From Phycisphaerae bacterium RAS1 (GTDB taxonomy: Bacteria > Planctomycetota > Phycisphaerae > UBA1845 > Fen-1342): a stretch of DNA of 64,000 nt. The translations under genes and the position numbers were made by a program. Position 1 is the stretch's first letter; each line of letters starts with the position of its first letter. Below the pieces are notes generated by a model that had not been told where the DNA came from, did not search any database, and worked only from the letters and a program-made list of their open reading frames with translations. Below, one piece after another: positions 41,246-49,608 of this stretch. The stretch spans positions 3,162,001 to 3,226,000 of the forward strand of contig SMLU01000001.1 in assembly GCA_007859745.1 (NCBI GenBank), read 5' to 3'.

Positions 41246-42521
41246 GTCGCCGCAGGATTTCGGCGAAGCGCCAGACTTCGTGATACGTGTTGTACAGCGG
41301 CACGGGGGCGACGCGGACCACGTTCGGCTCGCGGAAGTCGCACACGACGCCGTCGGCTTCCAACGACCGGAACAGCTCTTTCGGCCGATGGTGCGCGAGG
41401 ATCGAAAGCTGGCAGCCGCGGCGTTCGGCGTCGCGCGGGGTAATCACGGTGTATCGCTCGCTGGGAATCTGGTCCAGCAGAAATTGCAGGTAGCCGGTGA
41501 GCCTGAGGGATTTCTCGCGCAGCGCCGGCATCCCCGCCTCGTCGAATATCGCAAGCGAGGCCACCAGCGGCGCCGCGGAGAGGATGGGCGGGTTGCTGAG
41601 CTGCCAGGCATCCGCCGACGGCACCGGTTCGAAGGTCTCGTTCAGGTGCATGCGAAAGCGCGTCGCGGGGTCGTTGCCCCACCAGCCGCCGAGCCGCGGC
41701 AGCGCGCGGTCCTGTACGTGTCGCTCGTGAATGAAGCAGCCGGCCAGCGCCCCCGGCCCGCTGTTGAGGTACTTGTAGGTGCACCACGCGGCAAAATCGA
41801 TGTTCCAGTCATGAAGTTGCAGCGGGACGTTGCCGGCGGCGTGGGCCAGGTCGAATGCGACGATGCAGCCCTGGGCCTGGGCTGCGGCGGTGATTCGCGG
41901 CAGGTCGAGAAACTGGCCGGTGAAGTAGTTGACGCCGCCCAGCAGGACGAGCGCGATGTGCCGCCCTTCGCGTTGGAGCAGCGTCTCGATGTCCTCGGTG
42001 TGCAGCGTGTATTCGCCCGGCCGCGGCGACGCCGTCAGCAGCGCCGTGGCGGGATCGAAGCCGTGCAGGCGCAGTTGCGTCCGGGCGGCGTAAATGTCGG
42101 AAGGAAACGCGCAGTTCTCGATGAGGATCTTGAACCGCTGCGGCGTCGGACGATAGAACGACGCCATCAGGAGGTGAAGATTCACCGTCAGGCCGTTCAT
42201 GAAGACGACTTCGTGCGGCCGGGCGCCGACCAGCCGGGCGCCGGCGTCGCGAAGCTGCACGTGATAGGGGTACCAGGGCCGCTTCCCGCGAAAGTGGGCG
42301 TCGACGGCCAGCTCGCCCCAGTCGCGCAGCTCCTGGTTGACGATCTCCGCGGCGGTCGTGGGCTGAAGTCCGAGCGAATTGCCGCAGAGGTAGATAACGG
42401 GGCGGCCGTCGGGACGGTGCGGGATCAGGAACCGGTCGCGGAAGCGCGCGAGCGGATCGCCGAGGTCGAGGGCTTTCGCGAACGACTCGCCGGGTTGGAA
42501 AGTCGCGTGCTGGGAAGACAT
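41238..42521 (-). CDS. kynU: kynureninase
   Basis: A 427-residue PLP enzyme that cleaves kynurenine or 3-hydroxykynurenine to anthranilate or 3-hydroxyanthranilate plus alanine. Motifs: LCGNSLGLQP (N-terminal), FMNGLTVNLHLLM, FDLAHAAGNVPL, the PLP lysine in TYKYLNSGPG (Lys250), and the C-terminal REPNVVRVAPVPLYNTYHEV. Full length and motif set indicate an active enzyme. No other kynurenine-pathway gene is nearby. Downstream and overlapping is the ALG10-like gene. Confidence 0.95.
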   Translation of the reverse strand: MSSQHATFQPGESFAKALDLGDPLARFRDRFLIPHRPDGRPVIYLCGNSLGLQPTTAAEIVNQELRDWGELAVDAHFRGKRPWYPYHVQLRDAGARLVGARPHEVVFMNGLTVNLHLLMASFYRPTPQRFKILIENCAFPSDIYAARTQLRLHGFDPATALLTASPRPGEYTLHTEDIETLLQREGRHIALVLLGGVNYFTGQFLDLPRITAAAQAQGCIVAFDLAHAAGNVPLQLHDWNIDFAAWCTYKYLNSGPGALAGCFIHERHVQDRALPRLGGWWGNDPATRFRMHLNETFEPVPSADAWQLSNPPILSAAPLVASLAIFDEAGMPALREKSLRLTGYLQFLLDQIPSERYTVITPRDAERRGCQLSILAHHRPKELFRSLEADGVVCDFREPNVVRVAPVPLYNTYHEVWRFAEILRRHV

Positions 42522-42754
42522 CGCGGAATCTTACCCCGCGTGTGCGCCTTTGGGCGCAATCCAATAGAGGTTGCGATTGGCGGCGGGTTCGGACATACTC
42601 GGACGGTGGACGCCCTTGTGAGCGCGCAGCTTGTTTCGGTACAATGAGTTGCGAGGGCTCCAGCGTTCCCAGGCGCGCTTCATGGCGGACCGGCGTGCAG
42701 CGCACACGGTGGCCGATCGCGCCGATTCGTTCTAAGTCTGGCCAGGAAATTCAC

Positions 42755-45415
42755 ATGCTCAACACTTCGCGTGCGGCGCTGCTCGCAGCGCTATCGGTCA
42801 GTGCGTCGCTCAGTTTCTCACAGGTTCCCACGACGCAGCCGGGAAGCAAGATCTGGTACGTCGACGACAGCTCGCAGGGCGGCGACGGGCTTTCGTGGGC
42901 GACGGCGACCAACGATCTGCGCTTCCCATTCAACAACTCCGTCGCGGGCGACGAGATTCGCGTTGCGGGCGGCTCATATCATCCATCCGGTCCCGAGGGC
43001 CGCGTTGATCCGTCGCCGTTCGATGTGTTCGAGCTGCCCATCGGCGTGAAAATCCTCGGCGGTTTCGCGGGGCAGGGGGCGCCCGATCCGGACGCGCGCA
43101 ACGTTGTCGAGAACGAGTCGATCCTGACGGGCGACTGGTTCGGCGACGACCAGCCGAATTTCGGCAACCGGCAGGACAACAGCCTGCGGATCATCTTCGT
43201 CGGCTCGTTCGTCGAGGAGACCACGCAGCTCGACGGATTCACGATTCGAGGCGGTTACACGCGGCTGATCGAGCGCGGGGACGCGCCGCCGGCGGGCGGC
43301 GCGGGCATCCGTAACTACGGCAATCTGAAGCTGGTTTCGTGCACGCTGATCGAAAACCTGTCGGAAGTCCCGGGAAGCGGCGGCGCGGTGTACAACGCGG
43401 GCACGCTGTTGATCGAGGGCTGCCGCTTCCACGCGAACCGCGCCGACAGCGGCGCCGGGCTGTTCAACGAGGTGGGAGGCCGGGCGCGGCTGTTCAACTG
43501 CGTGTTCAGCGGGAATGTGGCGGTTCTTCCCAGCGGCGGCGGCGCGATTGCCTCGGCCGGCATCGAGCTGGGCCTCTTCAGCAGCACGCTGACGAACAAC
43601 GGCGCGATCAACGGCTCGGGCGTGCGGGTGACGTCTCCGGCGACGCTGGCCAACACGATCGTCTGGCCGGACCTGCTCGATTCCAGCGATTCGGATTTCA
43701 TCAACGCCAATCACTGCGACCTGACGCTGCCGTCGTTCGGCGTCGGCAACATCAGCGAAGATCCGCGTTTCGTGAACCTGCTGGGCGTCGATGGAATCCC
43801 CGGCACGCGCGACGACGACGTGCGCCTGGCGCCGATTTCGCCGTGCATCAACATCGGCGACGCCGGCGCGGCCGGCGGGCTGCCGGCGACGGATTTCGAA
43901 GGTCAGCCGCGCGTGCAGGGTTGTGAGCTTGATATGGGCGCGGACGAGACCCATCTGCCCGATTGCGACGAAAACGGCCTGGCCGACTGCGAGCAGGTCC
44001 TGGCCGATCCTTCGCTCGACTGCAACGAGAACGGCGTGCCGGACACGTGCGAATTCGGCGAGGGATTCAACGACTGCAACGACAACGGCGTGCTCGACGA
44101 ATGCGAGACCGACAGCGACGAGGACGGCGTCATCGACGATTGCGACGGATGTCCGACCGATCCGGACAAGACTTCTCCGGGCGCGTGCGGATGCAACGTC
44201 TCGGACAAAGACACGGACGGCGACGAGCTGCCGGACTGCCTGGACGGTTGCCCCAATGACCCGGACAAGATCGAGCCGGGCGTCTGCGGTTGCGGCACGC
44301 CGGACGGCGATTCGGACAAGGACGGCACGCCCGATTGCCTGGACGGATGCCCGGACGATCCGGACAAGGTGGAACCGGGCGTGTGCGGCTGCGGAGAGCC
44401 GGAAACGGATTCGGACGAGGACGGCACGCCCGACTGCATCGACGGGTGCCCGGATGATGCGAAGAAAACGTCGCCGGGCGACTGCGGCTGCGGCAAGCCG
44501 GATACGGACTCGGACGATGACGGAACCGCCGACTGCCTCGACGGATGCCCGGACGATCCGCACAAGACCAGCCCCGGCGTCTGCGGCTGCGGCGTCGCGG
44601 ACATCGACAGCGACGAGGACGGAATTCCGGACTGCAACGATCATTGCCCGAACGAGGAAGACGTCGACACGGATAAGGACGGCACGCTGGACTGCGAGGA
44701 GCTGTGTCCGTTCGATCCCGAGAAGACCGACCCGGGTACGTGCGGATGCGGAGTCGCGGACACGGATCGCGACGAGGACGGCACGCCCGATTGCATCGAT
44801 GGCTGCCCGGACGATCCGAACAAGACGGCGCCGGGCGCCTGCGATTGCGGAAACGCGGACACCGACAGCGATGAGGATGGGACGCCCGACTGCGTCGACG
44901 CCTGTCCCAGTGATCCGAACAAGACTCAGGCCGGGGCGTGCGGCTGCGGGACGGCGGACACGGACTCCGACCAGGACGGCGTGCCCGATTGTTTCGATCG
45001 CTGCGAAGGGGCCGACGATGCGGCCGACGCGGATGAGGACGGCACGCCGGATTGTCTCGACGGATGTCCGGATGATCCGAACAAGACGTTCCCGGGCGTC
45101 TGCGGCTGCGGCACGGCCGATGCCGATGGCGACGAGGACGGCGTGGCGGATTGCATCGACAATTGTCCGGAGGTCGCCAACGCGGACCAGCTCGACGCCG
45201 ACGACGATGGGCTGGGCGACGCGTGTGACGACAACACGGCGCGACCGGAGCCGAACGGCGTCGATGTGAACTTGTTTGGCGTCATCTTCGGCGGCGACAC
45301 GACGAGCACCAACCCGTGCGGCGCGGGGATGTGCGGTGCGGGAAGCACGGCGACGTTGGCACTGGTGTTCGCGGGGCTGACGGGAGCGAAGTGGCGTAGT
45401 CGTCGCCGGCGGTAG
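42755..45415 (+). CDS. secreted beta-helix protein with repeated Cys-rich TSP3 modules and C-terminal sorting tail
   Basis: An 886-residue surface protein. ATG 42755 has AGGAA 7 bases upstream; the signal peptide ends SFSQVP. Residues 30-395 form a parallel beta-helix of the polymorphic-outer-membrane/choice-of-anchor type (GGAGIRNYGNLKLVSCTLIE, GGAVYNAGTLLIEGC, AGLFNEVGGRARLFNCVFSG). Then come nine near-identical 33-residue units of Asp-rich thrombospondin-type-3 kind, each with CPDDPxKxxPGxCGCG, then a classical unit DNCPEVANADQLDADDDGLG. The tail has NPCGAGMCGAG, a hydrophobic helix and SRRRR: a C-terminal sorting or anchoring signal. Probably Ca-loaded and wall or outer-membrane attached. 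Confidence 0.88.
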   Translation: MLNTSRAALLAALSVSASLSFSQVPTTQPGSKIWYVDDSSQGGDGLSWATATNDLRFPFNNSVAGDEIRVAGGSYHPSGPEGRVDPSPFDVFELPIGVKILGGFAGQGAPDPDARNVVENESILTGDWFGDDQPNFGNRQDNSLRIIFVGSFVEETTQLDGFTIRGGYTRLIERGDAPPAGGAGIRNYGNLKLVSCTLIENLSEVPGSGGAVYNAGTLLIEGCRFHANRADSGAGLFNEVGGRARLFNCVFSGNVAVLPSGGGAIASAGIELGLFSSTLTNNGAINGSGVRVTSPATLANTIVWPDLLDSSDSDFINANHCDLTLPSFGVGNISEDPRFVNLLGVDGIPGTRDDDVRLAPISPCINIGDAGAAGGLPATDFEGQPRVQGCELDMGADETHLPDCDENGLADCEQVLADPSLDCNENGVPDTCEFGEGFNDCNDNGVLDECETDSDEDGVIDDCDGCPTDPDKTSPGACGCNVSDKDTDGDELPDCLDGCPNDPDKIEPGVCGCGTPDGDSDKDGTPDCLDGCPDDPDKVEPGVCGCGEPETDSDEDGTPDCIDGCPDDAKKTSPGDCGCGKPDTDSDDDGTADCLDGCPDDPHKTSPGVCGCGVADIDSDEDGIPDCNDHCPNEEDVDTDKDGTLDCEELCPFDPEKTDPGTCGCGVADTDRDEDGTPDCIDGCPDDPNKTAPGACDCGNADTDSDEDGTPDCVDACPSDPNKTQAGACGCGTADTDSDQDGVPDCFDRCEGADDAADADEDGTPDCLDGCPDDPNKTFPGVCGCGTADADGDEDGVADCIDNCPEVANADQLDADDDGLGDACDDNTARPEPNGVDVNLFGVIFGGDTTSTNPCGAGMCGAGSTATLALVFAGLTGAKWRSRRRR

Positions 45416-45603
45416 CCACGGGACACCGCATAATCCGACTCGCGACGGGGAAGCGGTTCTCTCCGATGGGTGGCGTGCATTCGCGTCCTTGCGTAATGCA
45501 CGCCGCATCGGGCGGCGCGTCTGCCATTGGAGAATGCATGCTCACGCGGAGTGCCGCGAGAGCATGCCACCCAACCGGATGAGTTAGATAGCTTGACGGA
45601 ACA

Positions 45604-46665
45604 CTACGGCGCTGCTGCGCCGGCTGGGCCGACGGTGCGTCCGCCGCCGGCGCGCCCGGGGACGGTCAGCAGGCTCTGACGACCGAATCCCTGGCTGCGC
45701 GTGTTGCCGAGGTTGGTGGCGGCGCGGAGGGTGTTGTCGAGCAGGCGCGACAGGTTGCCGACGCTGATGGCGCCGGGCGAGATCAGGGGGACCTGGTTGG
45801 CGCCGGTGATGGCCCCGCCGCCGCCGGCCGCCGCACTGGACGACGCCCGCGCGATCTGGCCGGAGATCGTCAACACAACCGTTCGGATCTCAGGTCGTGA
45901 GCCGCGGAGCTCGAGCGCCTGAATGATGCGCTGGCTGCCGGCCTCGCGATCCCATGCCACGACCGTGTTTACCAGGTCTTTCTGAACGCGAAAGCGTGCG
46001 ATTCCGGCGGACGCGAGGCCGACGCGCCGCGAAGCCTCCGCGGCGCCAAAGCCCGATTGCGCCACCCATTCGGCCGCGCTGGACACGTGCACGGAATCGC
46101 CGGCGGCGGTGACGCGCTGGCCATTGGCGACATGCAGCTCGCCCGACGCGAAGCGGAACGGCATTTCGGCGGTGTCGCCGCCGGTGCGAGCCACGTCGAT
46201 CGAGGCCGCGTCGCAGGAGAAGTAGGTGGCGCCGGCGACGACGAAGCCGCTGGCGAGCTCCTTGCCGGAATCGGTCGAGCCGACGCGGACAAACAGGCCG
46301 TCGGGCGCCTGCGACTTGGTCGTGGTGATGGACATGCGGCCGGAGAGGAGGTGAACCGTGAGGCGCTCCTCGGTCGCATCGAACGCGACCGAAGCCGGGC
46401 CGGAGACGATGATCACGGCCTTGGCGACGGAGGCGAACATCATGGCGGACTCAGCGGCGGCGACCTCGAGCAGCCCCTTGTCGAGCGGCAGGCTCAGCTC
46501 GGCCAGGGTCGTCTCGGCCCCTTCCGCGGTCCACTTCGCCGCGGCGGGCGACGAGATGGCGGTGACGGATGGGATATCCTGGGCGAGTGCGACGGCGCCG
46601 GTGAACGCCGTGACGACGACCGCGGCCCGCGAAAACCAACTGGCAGCGGCGCATTGACGCAGCAT
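45604..46665 (-). CDS. exported FecR-like beta protein
   Basis: A 353-residue exported protein, last gene of the minus-strand set 49241-45604. The signal peptide ends TGAVALAQD. The middle has repetitive beta sequence like a FecR domain (VIIVSGPASVAFDATEERLT, VHLLSGRMSITTTKSQAP, FASGELHVANGQRVTAAGDS), with an Ala/Gly/Pro-rich C-terminus. No transmembrane segment follows the signal, so it would be periplasmic or outer-surface. It starts 45 bases after the barrel gene's stop. The FecR likeness is an inference from short motifs. Confidence 0.6.
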   Translation of the reverse strand: MLRQCAAASWFSRAAVVVTAFTGAVALAQDIPSVTAISSPAAAKWTAEGAETTLAELSLPLDKGLLEVAAAESAMMFASVAKAVIIVSGPASVAFDATEERLTVHLLSGRMSITTTKSQAPDGLFVRVGSTDSGKELASGFVVAGATYFSCDAASIDVARTGGDTAEMPFRFASGELHVANGQRVTAAGDSVHVSSAAEWVAQSGFGAAEASRRVGLASAGIARFRVQKDLVNTVVAWDREAGSQRIIQALELRGSRPEIRTVVLTISGQIARASSSAAAGGGGAITGANQVPLISPGAISVGNLSRLLDNTLRAATNLGNTRSQGFGRQSLLTVPGRAGGGRTVGPAGAAAP

Positions 46666-46709
46666 GGTGAGTCTCCGATTCGTTGATCCGGCACGTCCGC
46701 CGTCTGGGA

Positions 46710-48743
46710 TCAGAAGTTGATCATCAGACGGACGTTGTAGATCGCCCGGTCATATGAGTATATGTCCTGTCCGAGCCGATCCCAGATATTCGAATCCTGG
46801 AAGGTGAGCTCGACGCCGGCGCGGAGGCGGACGCGGAGCGTCGGCAGGTGCTCGTTCTCGCCGCGCTCGACGAAGGTTCGGGTAATCCCGAAGTCGTAGT
46901 GCTGGATGAAGTCGGAGCGATTCTTGCCGTCGTAGTCAAAGGCGCTGCGGCGCAGATAGTGGTCCCAGGTGAATTCGGCCAGGGCATCCACCGTGAGCCG
47001 CCAGGGGAGCGGCACTTCGATCATCGCCGAGATGGTGTTGCCGATCAGGTCGAATTCGGTGCCGCGGGTGGTTTCGTCGCGGAAGAGATACCCGAAGCGC
47101 GCCACCAGGAAGCGGCGCGCGTCGCCGAAGTCGCGGCTGACGCCGCGGTCATCGACCTTGTAGTAGTCGGTCCAGAGGTCGGCGGCGCGGGCCAGGTTAA
47201 ACGCCTGCGTAACGCCGACGGCCTGGTACTTGCCGTCGCGGTCGAAGGCGTTCAGCGTCAGGCGCTCGAAGTAGTCGCGCAGGTCGTAGATGTAGTACAG
47301 GTCCGTGCGGGCGAGCGGGTCCTGGTCCTTTGCGGTTCGCCAGTACTTGGTGATCACCGGCGTGAGGCGGTTGCTTCCGATGAAGGGATCGGTGCCGAGC
47401 TTGGTATACGTGTGGCTGTATTCGAGGCCGAGGAACAGGTCGTCGACGAATTCCCAGTTGGCGTAGGCCCGGCCCTGGAACGAGTTCTGGTCGAATTCCT
47501 GGATGCTGGGCTGCCAGAAGTTGGCGGTGGTGAAGCCTATTCCGATCAGCAGGTTCTTGCCGAGGATGCCGTCGTCTTCGCCGGTCAGCAGGCGCGAGAC
47601 GTCGAAGCCGGCCTGCAGGCCGAAGCGGTGGTCATACTTCTGCGCGATGCCGCGCGGCAGGGAGGTGTCTTTGCCCAGCAGGATGACGTTGCTGTCGTAG
47701 AAATAGCCCATCGACAGCTCGCCTTCGAAGCGGATTTCGCCCAGCGGACTGTCAAACGTGATCGGCTTCTGAGAGCCGCCCTGCTTCTTGCGGATGGCGT
47801 CGATGAGACGCTCGGCATTGACGTCCATCAGGTCGCCGGCGACCACGCGGCCGCGCACGTCGAGCAGGTTGTTGATCGCGGCGCTCTTGTTGTCCTGGGC
47901 GAGGTTCAGCAGGCCGAGGTAGTACAACTGGCGCACTTCGAAGAGGCGGGCGTCTTCCTCGTTGACGCGGCCGGCGCGGCGGTCGGCTTCGAGCAGATCG
48001 CGGGCGCGCTGCAACTCCTTTTTTCCTTCGCGCAGGACCCAGCCGCGCTCGTCGGCGTAGTAATTCAGGCGGTAGTACGCCACGCCGAGGAAGAAGTGGC
48101 CGACGCGGTCGTTCTTGCCGTGCTCGCTGCGGGTGTATTCTTCCAGGGTCTGCGCGGCGCGCAGGGCGATGGCGCGCTGGTTGGCTTTTCCTTCCGGGTC
48201 GCCCTTGGCCAGGTGGGCGATGCCCAGGTCGAGTGCGGCCTCGATGGGGATGAGGGTTTTGTCGGAGATGGCGGAGACGCGCTCCAGCCTCTGGGCGGCC
48301 TGCTCGAACTGCTCGCGGGCCAGCTCGCTCAACTCGGCGGCGTTGGCCTCGCCGGTCTCCGCGGCGCGGGTCCACTCGCCGCTGAGCTTCAAGCCGCGGC
48401 GGAGGTAGGCCAGGCCGAGATAGTACTGGCCGGCGACGTTGTCGGGCTCGGCCGCGGTGAGTTCGGAGAGGATGCGGATGGCCTCTTCGTCATCGCCGGC
48501 GTCAAAGGCGCGCAGACCTTCGTTCAACTGGACGATGCGTTCGGCCGGGCCGGCCGGTTGCGTAGCGACGGCGTCCGGCGGAGGCTGGGCCGGCTGAACG
48601 GCTGGAGCGGTCGGCTGAACTGCCGATGGCTCCTGCGCGGAAAGCGGCGCCGGCGCAAGCAGCAGGCTCGCGCCGCACCCGAGAATCGCGAGACATCCGG
48701 CGAATCGACTGGGCCATCTGCTCATAGGGGAGAACCCATGCAT
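46710..48743 (-). CDS. TPR plus outer-membrane beta-barrel protein (Slam/DUF560-like layout)
   Basis: A 677-residue exported protein. After the signal peptide (ending PAPLSAQEPS) and a Pro/Ala linker, residues 75-330 contain TPR repeats (GLRAFDAGDDEEAIRILSEL, NVAGQYYLGLAYLRRGLKL, VGHFFLGVAYYRLNYYADER, RQLYYLGLLNLAQDNKSAAI). The C-terminal half is an alternating beta-barrel (EGELSMGYFYDSNVILLGKD, FQGRAYANWEFVDDLFLGLE, TDLYYIYDLRDYFERL) and ends in Phe, the outer-membrane signature. N-terminal TPR with C-terminal barrel is the layout of Slam-type surface lipoprotein exporters and of some polysaccharide porins. Its start is either 48743 or 48725; neither has a ribosome site. Confidence 0.78.
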   Translation of the reverse strand: MHGFSPMSRWPSRFAGCLAILGCGASLLLAPAPLSAQEPSAVQPTAPAVQPAQPPPDAVATQPAGPAERIVQLNEGLRAFDAGDDEEAIRILSELTAAEPDNVAGQYYLGLAYLRRGLKLSGEWTRAAETGEANAAELSELAREQFEQAAQRLERVSAISDKTLIPIEAALDLGIAHLAKGDPEGKANQRAIALRAAQTLEEYTRSEHGKNDRVGHFFLGVAYYRLNYYADERGWVLREGKKELQRARDLLEADRRAGRVNEEDARLFEVRQLYYLGLLNLAQDNKSAAINNLLDVRGRVVAGDLMDVNAERLIDAIRKKQGGSQKPITFDSPLGEIRFEGELSMGYFYDSNVILLGKDTSLPRGIAQKYDHRFGLQAGFDVSRLLTGEDDGILGKNLLIGIGFTTANFWQPSIQEFDQNSFQGRAYANWEFVDDLFLGLEYSHTYTKLGTDPFIGSNRLTPVITKYWRTAKDQDPLARTDLYYIYDLRDYFERLTLNAFDRDGKYQAVGVTQAFNLARAADLWTDYYKVDDRGVSRDFGDARRFLVARFGYLFRDETTRGTEFDLIGNTISAMIEVPLPWRLTVDALAEFTWDHYLRRSAFDYDGKNRSDFIQHYDFGITRTFVERGENEHLPTLRVRLRAGVELTFQDSNIWDRLGQDIYSYDRAIYNVRLMINF

Positions 48744-48819
48744 GTGAAACTCTGCCCCGTGCGCCGCCGGGGTCAGGCCCGGCGGTCGCGCGCATCCGTG
48801 CGTCACGAGCGCGGCGCGG

Positions 48820-48996
48820 CTAGGCTGATCCGCGGAGCAGCGTTTCGGACACCTGGCCGAAAATGTCCGCGATCACCTGCGCGAACGTCGAGCGTCCGAA
48901 GTCGAGCAGTTGCGGATCGGTCACGCAGCCGCCCAGCGCCATGGCAGCGGCGGCAGAAGCGTACAGCCGAAACCACAACCGATGTTGGCGTCGCAT
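48820..48996 (-). CDS. 58-residue exported lipoprotein-like peptide
   Basis: AAGGAG stands 7 bases before the ATG (48996), so this is a well-translated small gene. Signal peptide with lipobox AAMALGGC (Cys at residue 24), then a helix DFGRSTFAQVIADIFGQVSE. It resembles the neighbouring 49047-49241 product in size and layout, so the two may be distant duplicates. The barrel gene follows downstream. Confidence 0.75.
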   Translation of the reverse strand: MRRQHRLWFRLYASAAAAMALGGCVTDPQLLDFGRSTFAQVIADIFGQVSETLLRGSA

Positions 48997-49046
48997 AAGG
49001 CAATCTCCTTGGATGAACGCGACCGGGGCCGGGCTTTTCGCCTGCC

Positions 49047-49241
49047 TCAGGTCGTGAAGCGAACCAGCAGGTTGTCGAGCGCGAAGAACACGCTGCTGGC
49101 GATGATGTTGCCGACTTCGCGCGGACCCAGGCTGCCGACGATCTGGGCGACCTGGTTGGTGTCGCACGTGGCGGTCTGCAACAGGACGCCGCCGGACACC
49201 GCGTACGCCAGCAGCTTTCGAACCTTCGTCTTGTAATTCAT
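49047..49241 (-). CDS. 64-residue exported Cys-bearing peptide
   Basis: ATG 49241 is preceded by AGGACAGGAA. The N-terminus is basic (MNYKTKVRK), then a hydrophobic stretch ends QTATC, a weak lipobox with Cys26. The mature part (NQVAQIVGSLGPREVGNIIA, SSVFFALDNLLVRF) is a short amphipathic helix pair. It is similar in layout to the next gene, and planctomycetes have many such small exported peptides. It may be a substrate or subunit of the barrel protein (inference). Confidence 0.72.
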   Translation of the reverse strand: MNYKTKVRKLLAYAVSGGVLLQTATCDTNQVAQIVGSLGPREVGNIIASSVFFALDNLLVRFTT

Positions 49242-49367
49242 GGCATTCCTGTCCTGCTAGAACTGCGTGACAAAGGGGGCTGCCACGGACGGCATCAACC
49301 GCCCCGCCACTACCGGATTTACCGCGCCAATGGACGCGCCAGAGGACGCGCCGATCGCAGCCTACCA

Positions 49368-49418
49368 GACCGCGCCGCGACTTGGGGGCTTAAACTATCG
49401 CCCCCTTCCGGCGCGGTC
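49368..49418. terminator. strong two-part stem-loop
   Basis: GACCGCGCC (49368-49376) pairs with GGCGCGGTC (49410-49418), and inside it GGGGGC (49384-49389) pairs with GCCCCC (49400-49405) around a 10-base AT-rich loop. It may be a terminator for the 49609-53568 gene or an upstream leader structure; no T-run follows on either strand. Confidence 0.5.
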
Positions 49419-49518
49419 AAGTCGCGCGGACCGACGAATTTGCGCTCCGCAGCGCGGCCACGAACCGAGAGATTTCGATGCGAGGAGTCCGCCCCAGCCC
49501 CCCGCCCACCCGGGTTCT

Positions 49519-49571
49519 CGGGAGGCATCGTCGTCCCGCCAGCGCGCACCGGCGGGACGCCGATGCTCCCC
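49519..49571. repeat. GGGGAGCATCGGCGTCCCGCC-family palindrome, copy 4
   Basis: GGAGGCATCGTCGTCCCGCC left and CGGCGGGACGCCGATGCTCC right around GCGCAC; more diverged left arm than in copies 2 and 3. Confidence 0.88.
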
Positions 49572-49608
49572 GGCGCGCGCTGGTGAGCCTCTTGGACCAC
49601 GCGCGTCG

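Larger units (their letters stand above)
49242..49608. other. spacer with hairpins, no gene seen
   Basis: This lies between the giant propeller gene and the small lipoproteins, all on the minus strand. It holds the palindrome at 49519-49571 and the stem-loop at 49368-49418. It probably contains the promoter for the operon starting at 49241; no motif was identified. Confidence 0.6.

Noticed and set aside
44150-45180. DNA tandem repeat or CRISPR-like array
   Set aside because: The periodicity of about 99 bases is coding (33-residue protein modules), with third-position differences.
42974-45508. 844-residue minus-strand ORF opposite the beta-helix gene
   Set aside because: It is the mirror of Asp-rich repeats on the plus strand; no ribosome site, no domain, and the plus-strand product has clear domains.
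46848-48998. 716-residue plus-strand ORF opposite the TPR-barrel gene
   Set aside because: Antisense shadow of a high-GC gene; product is Val/Ala/Glu-rich without domains.
49047-49241. Bacteriocin or leader peptide
   Set aside because: No double-Gly leader, modification enzymes or immunity gene nearby; an exported Cys-bearing peptide fits better.
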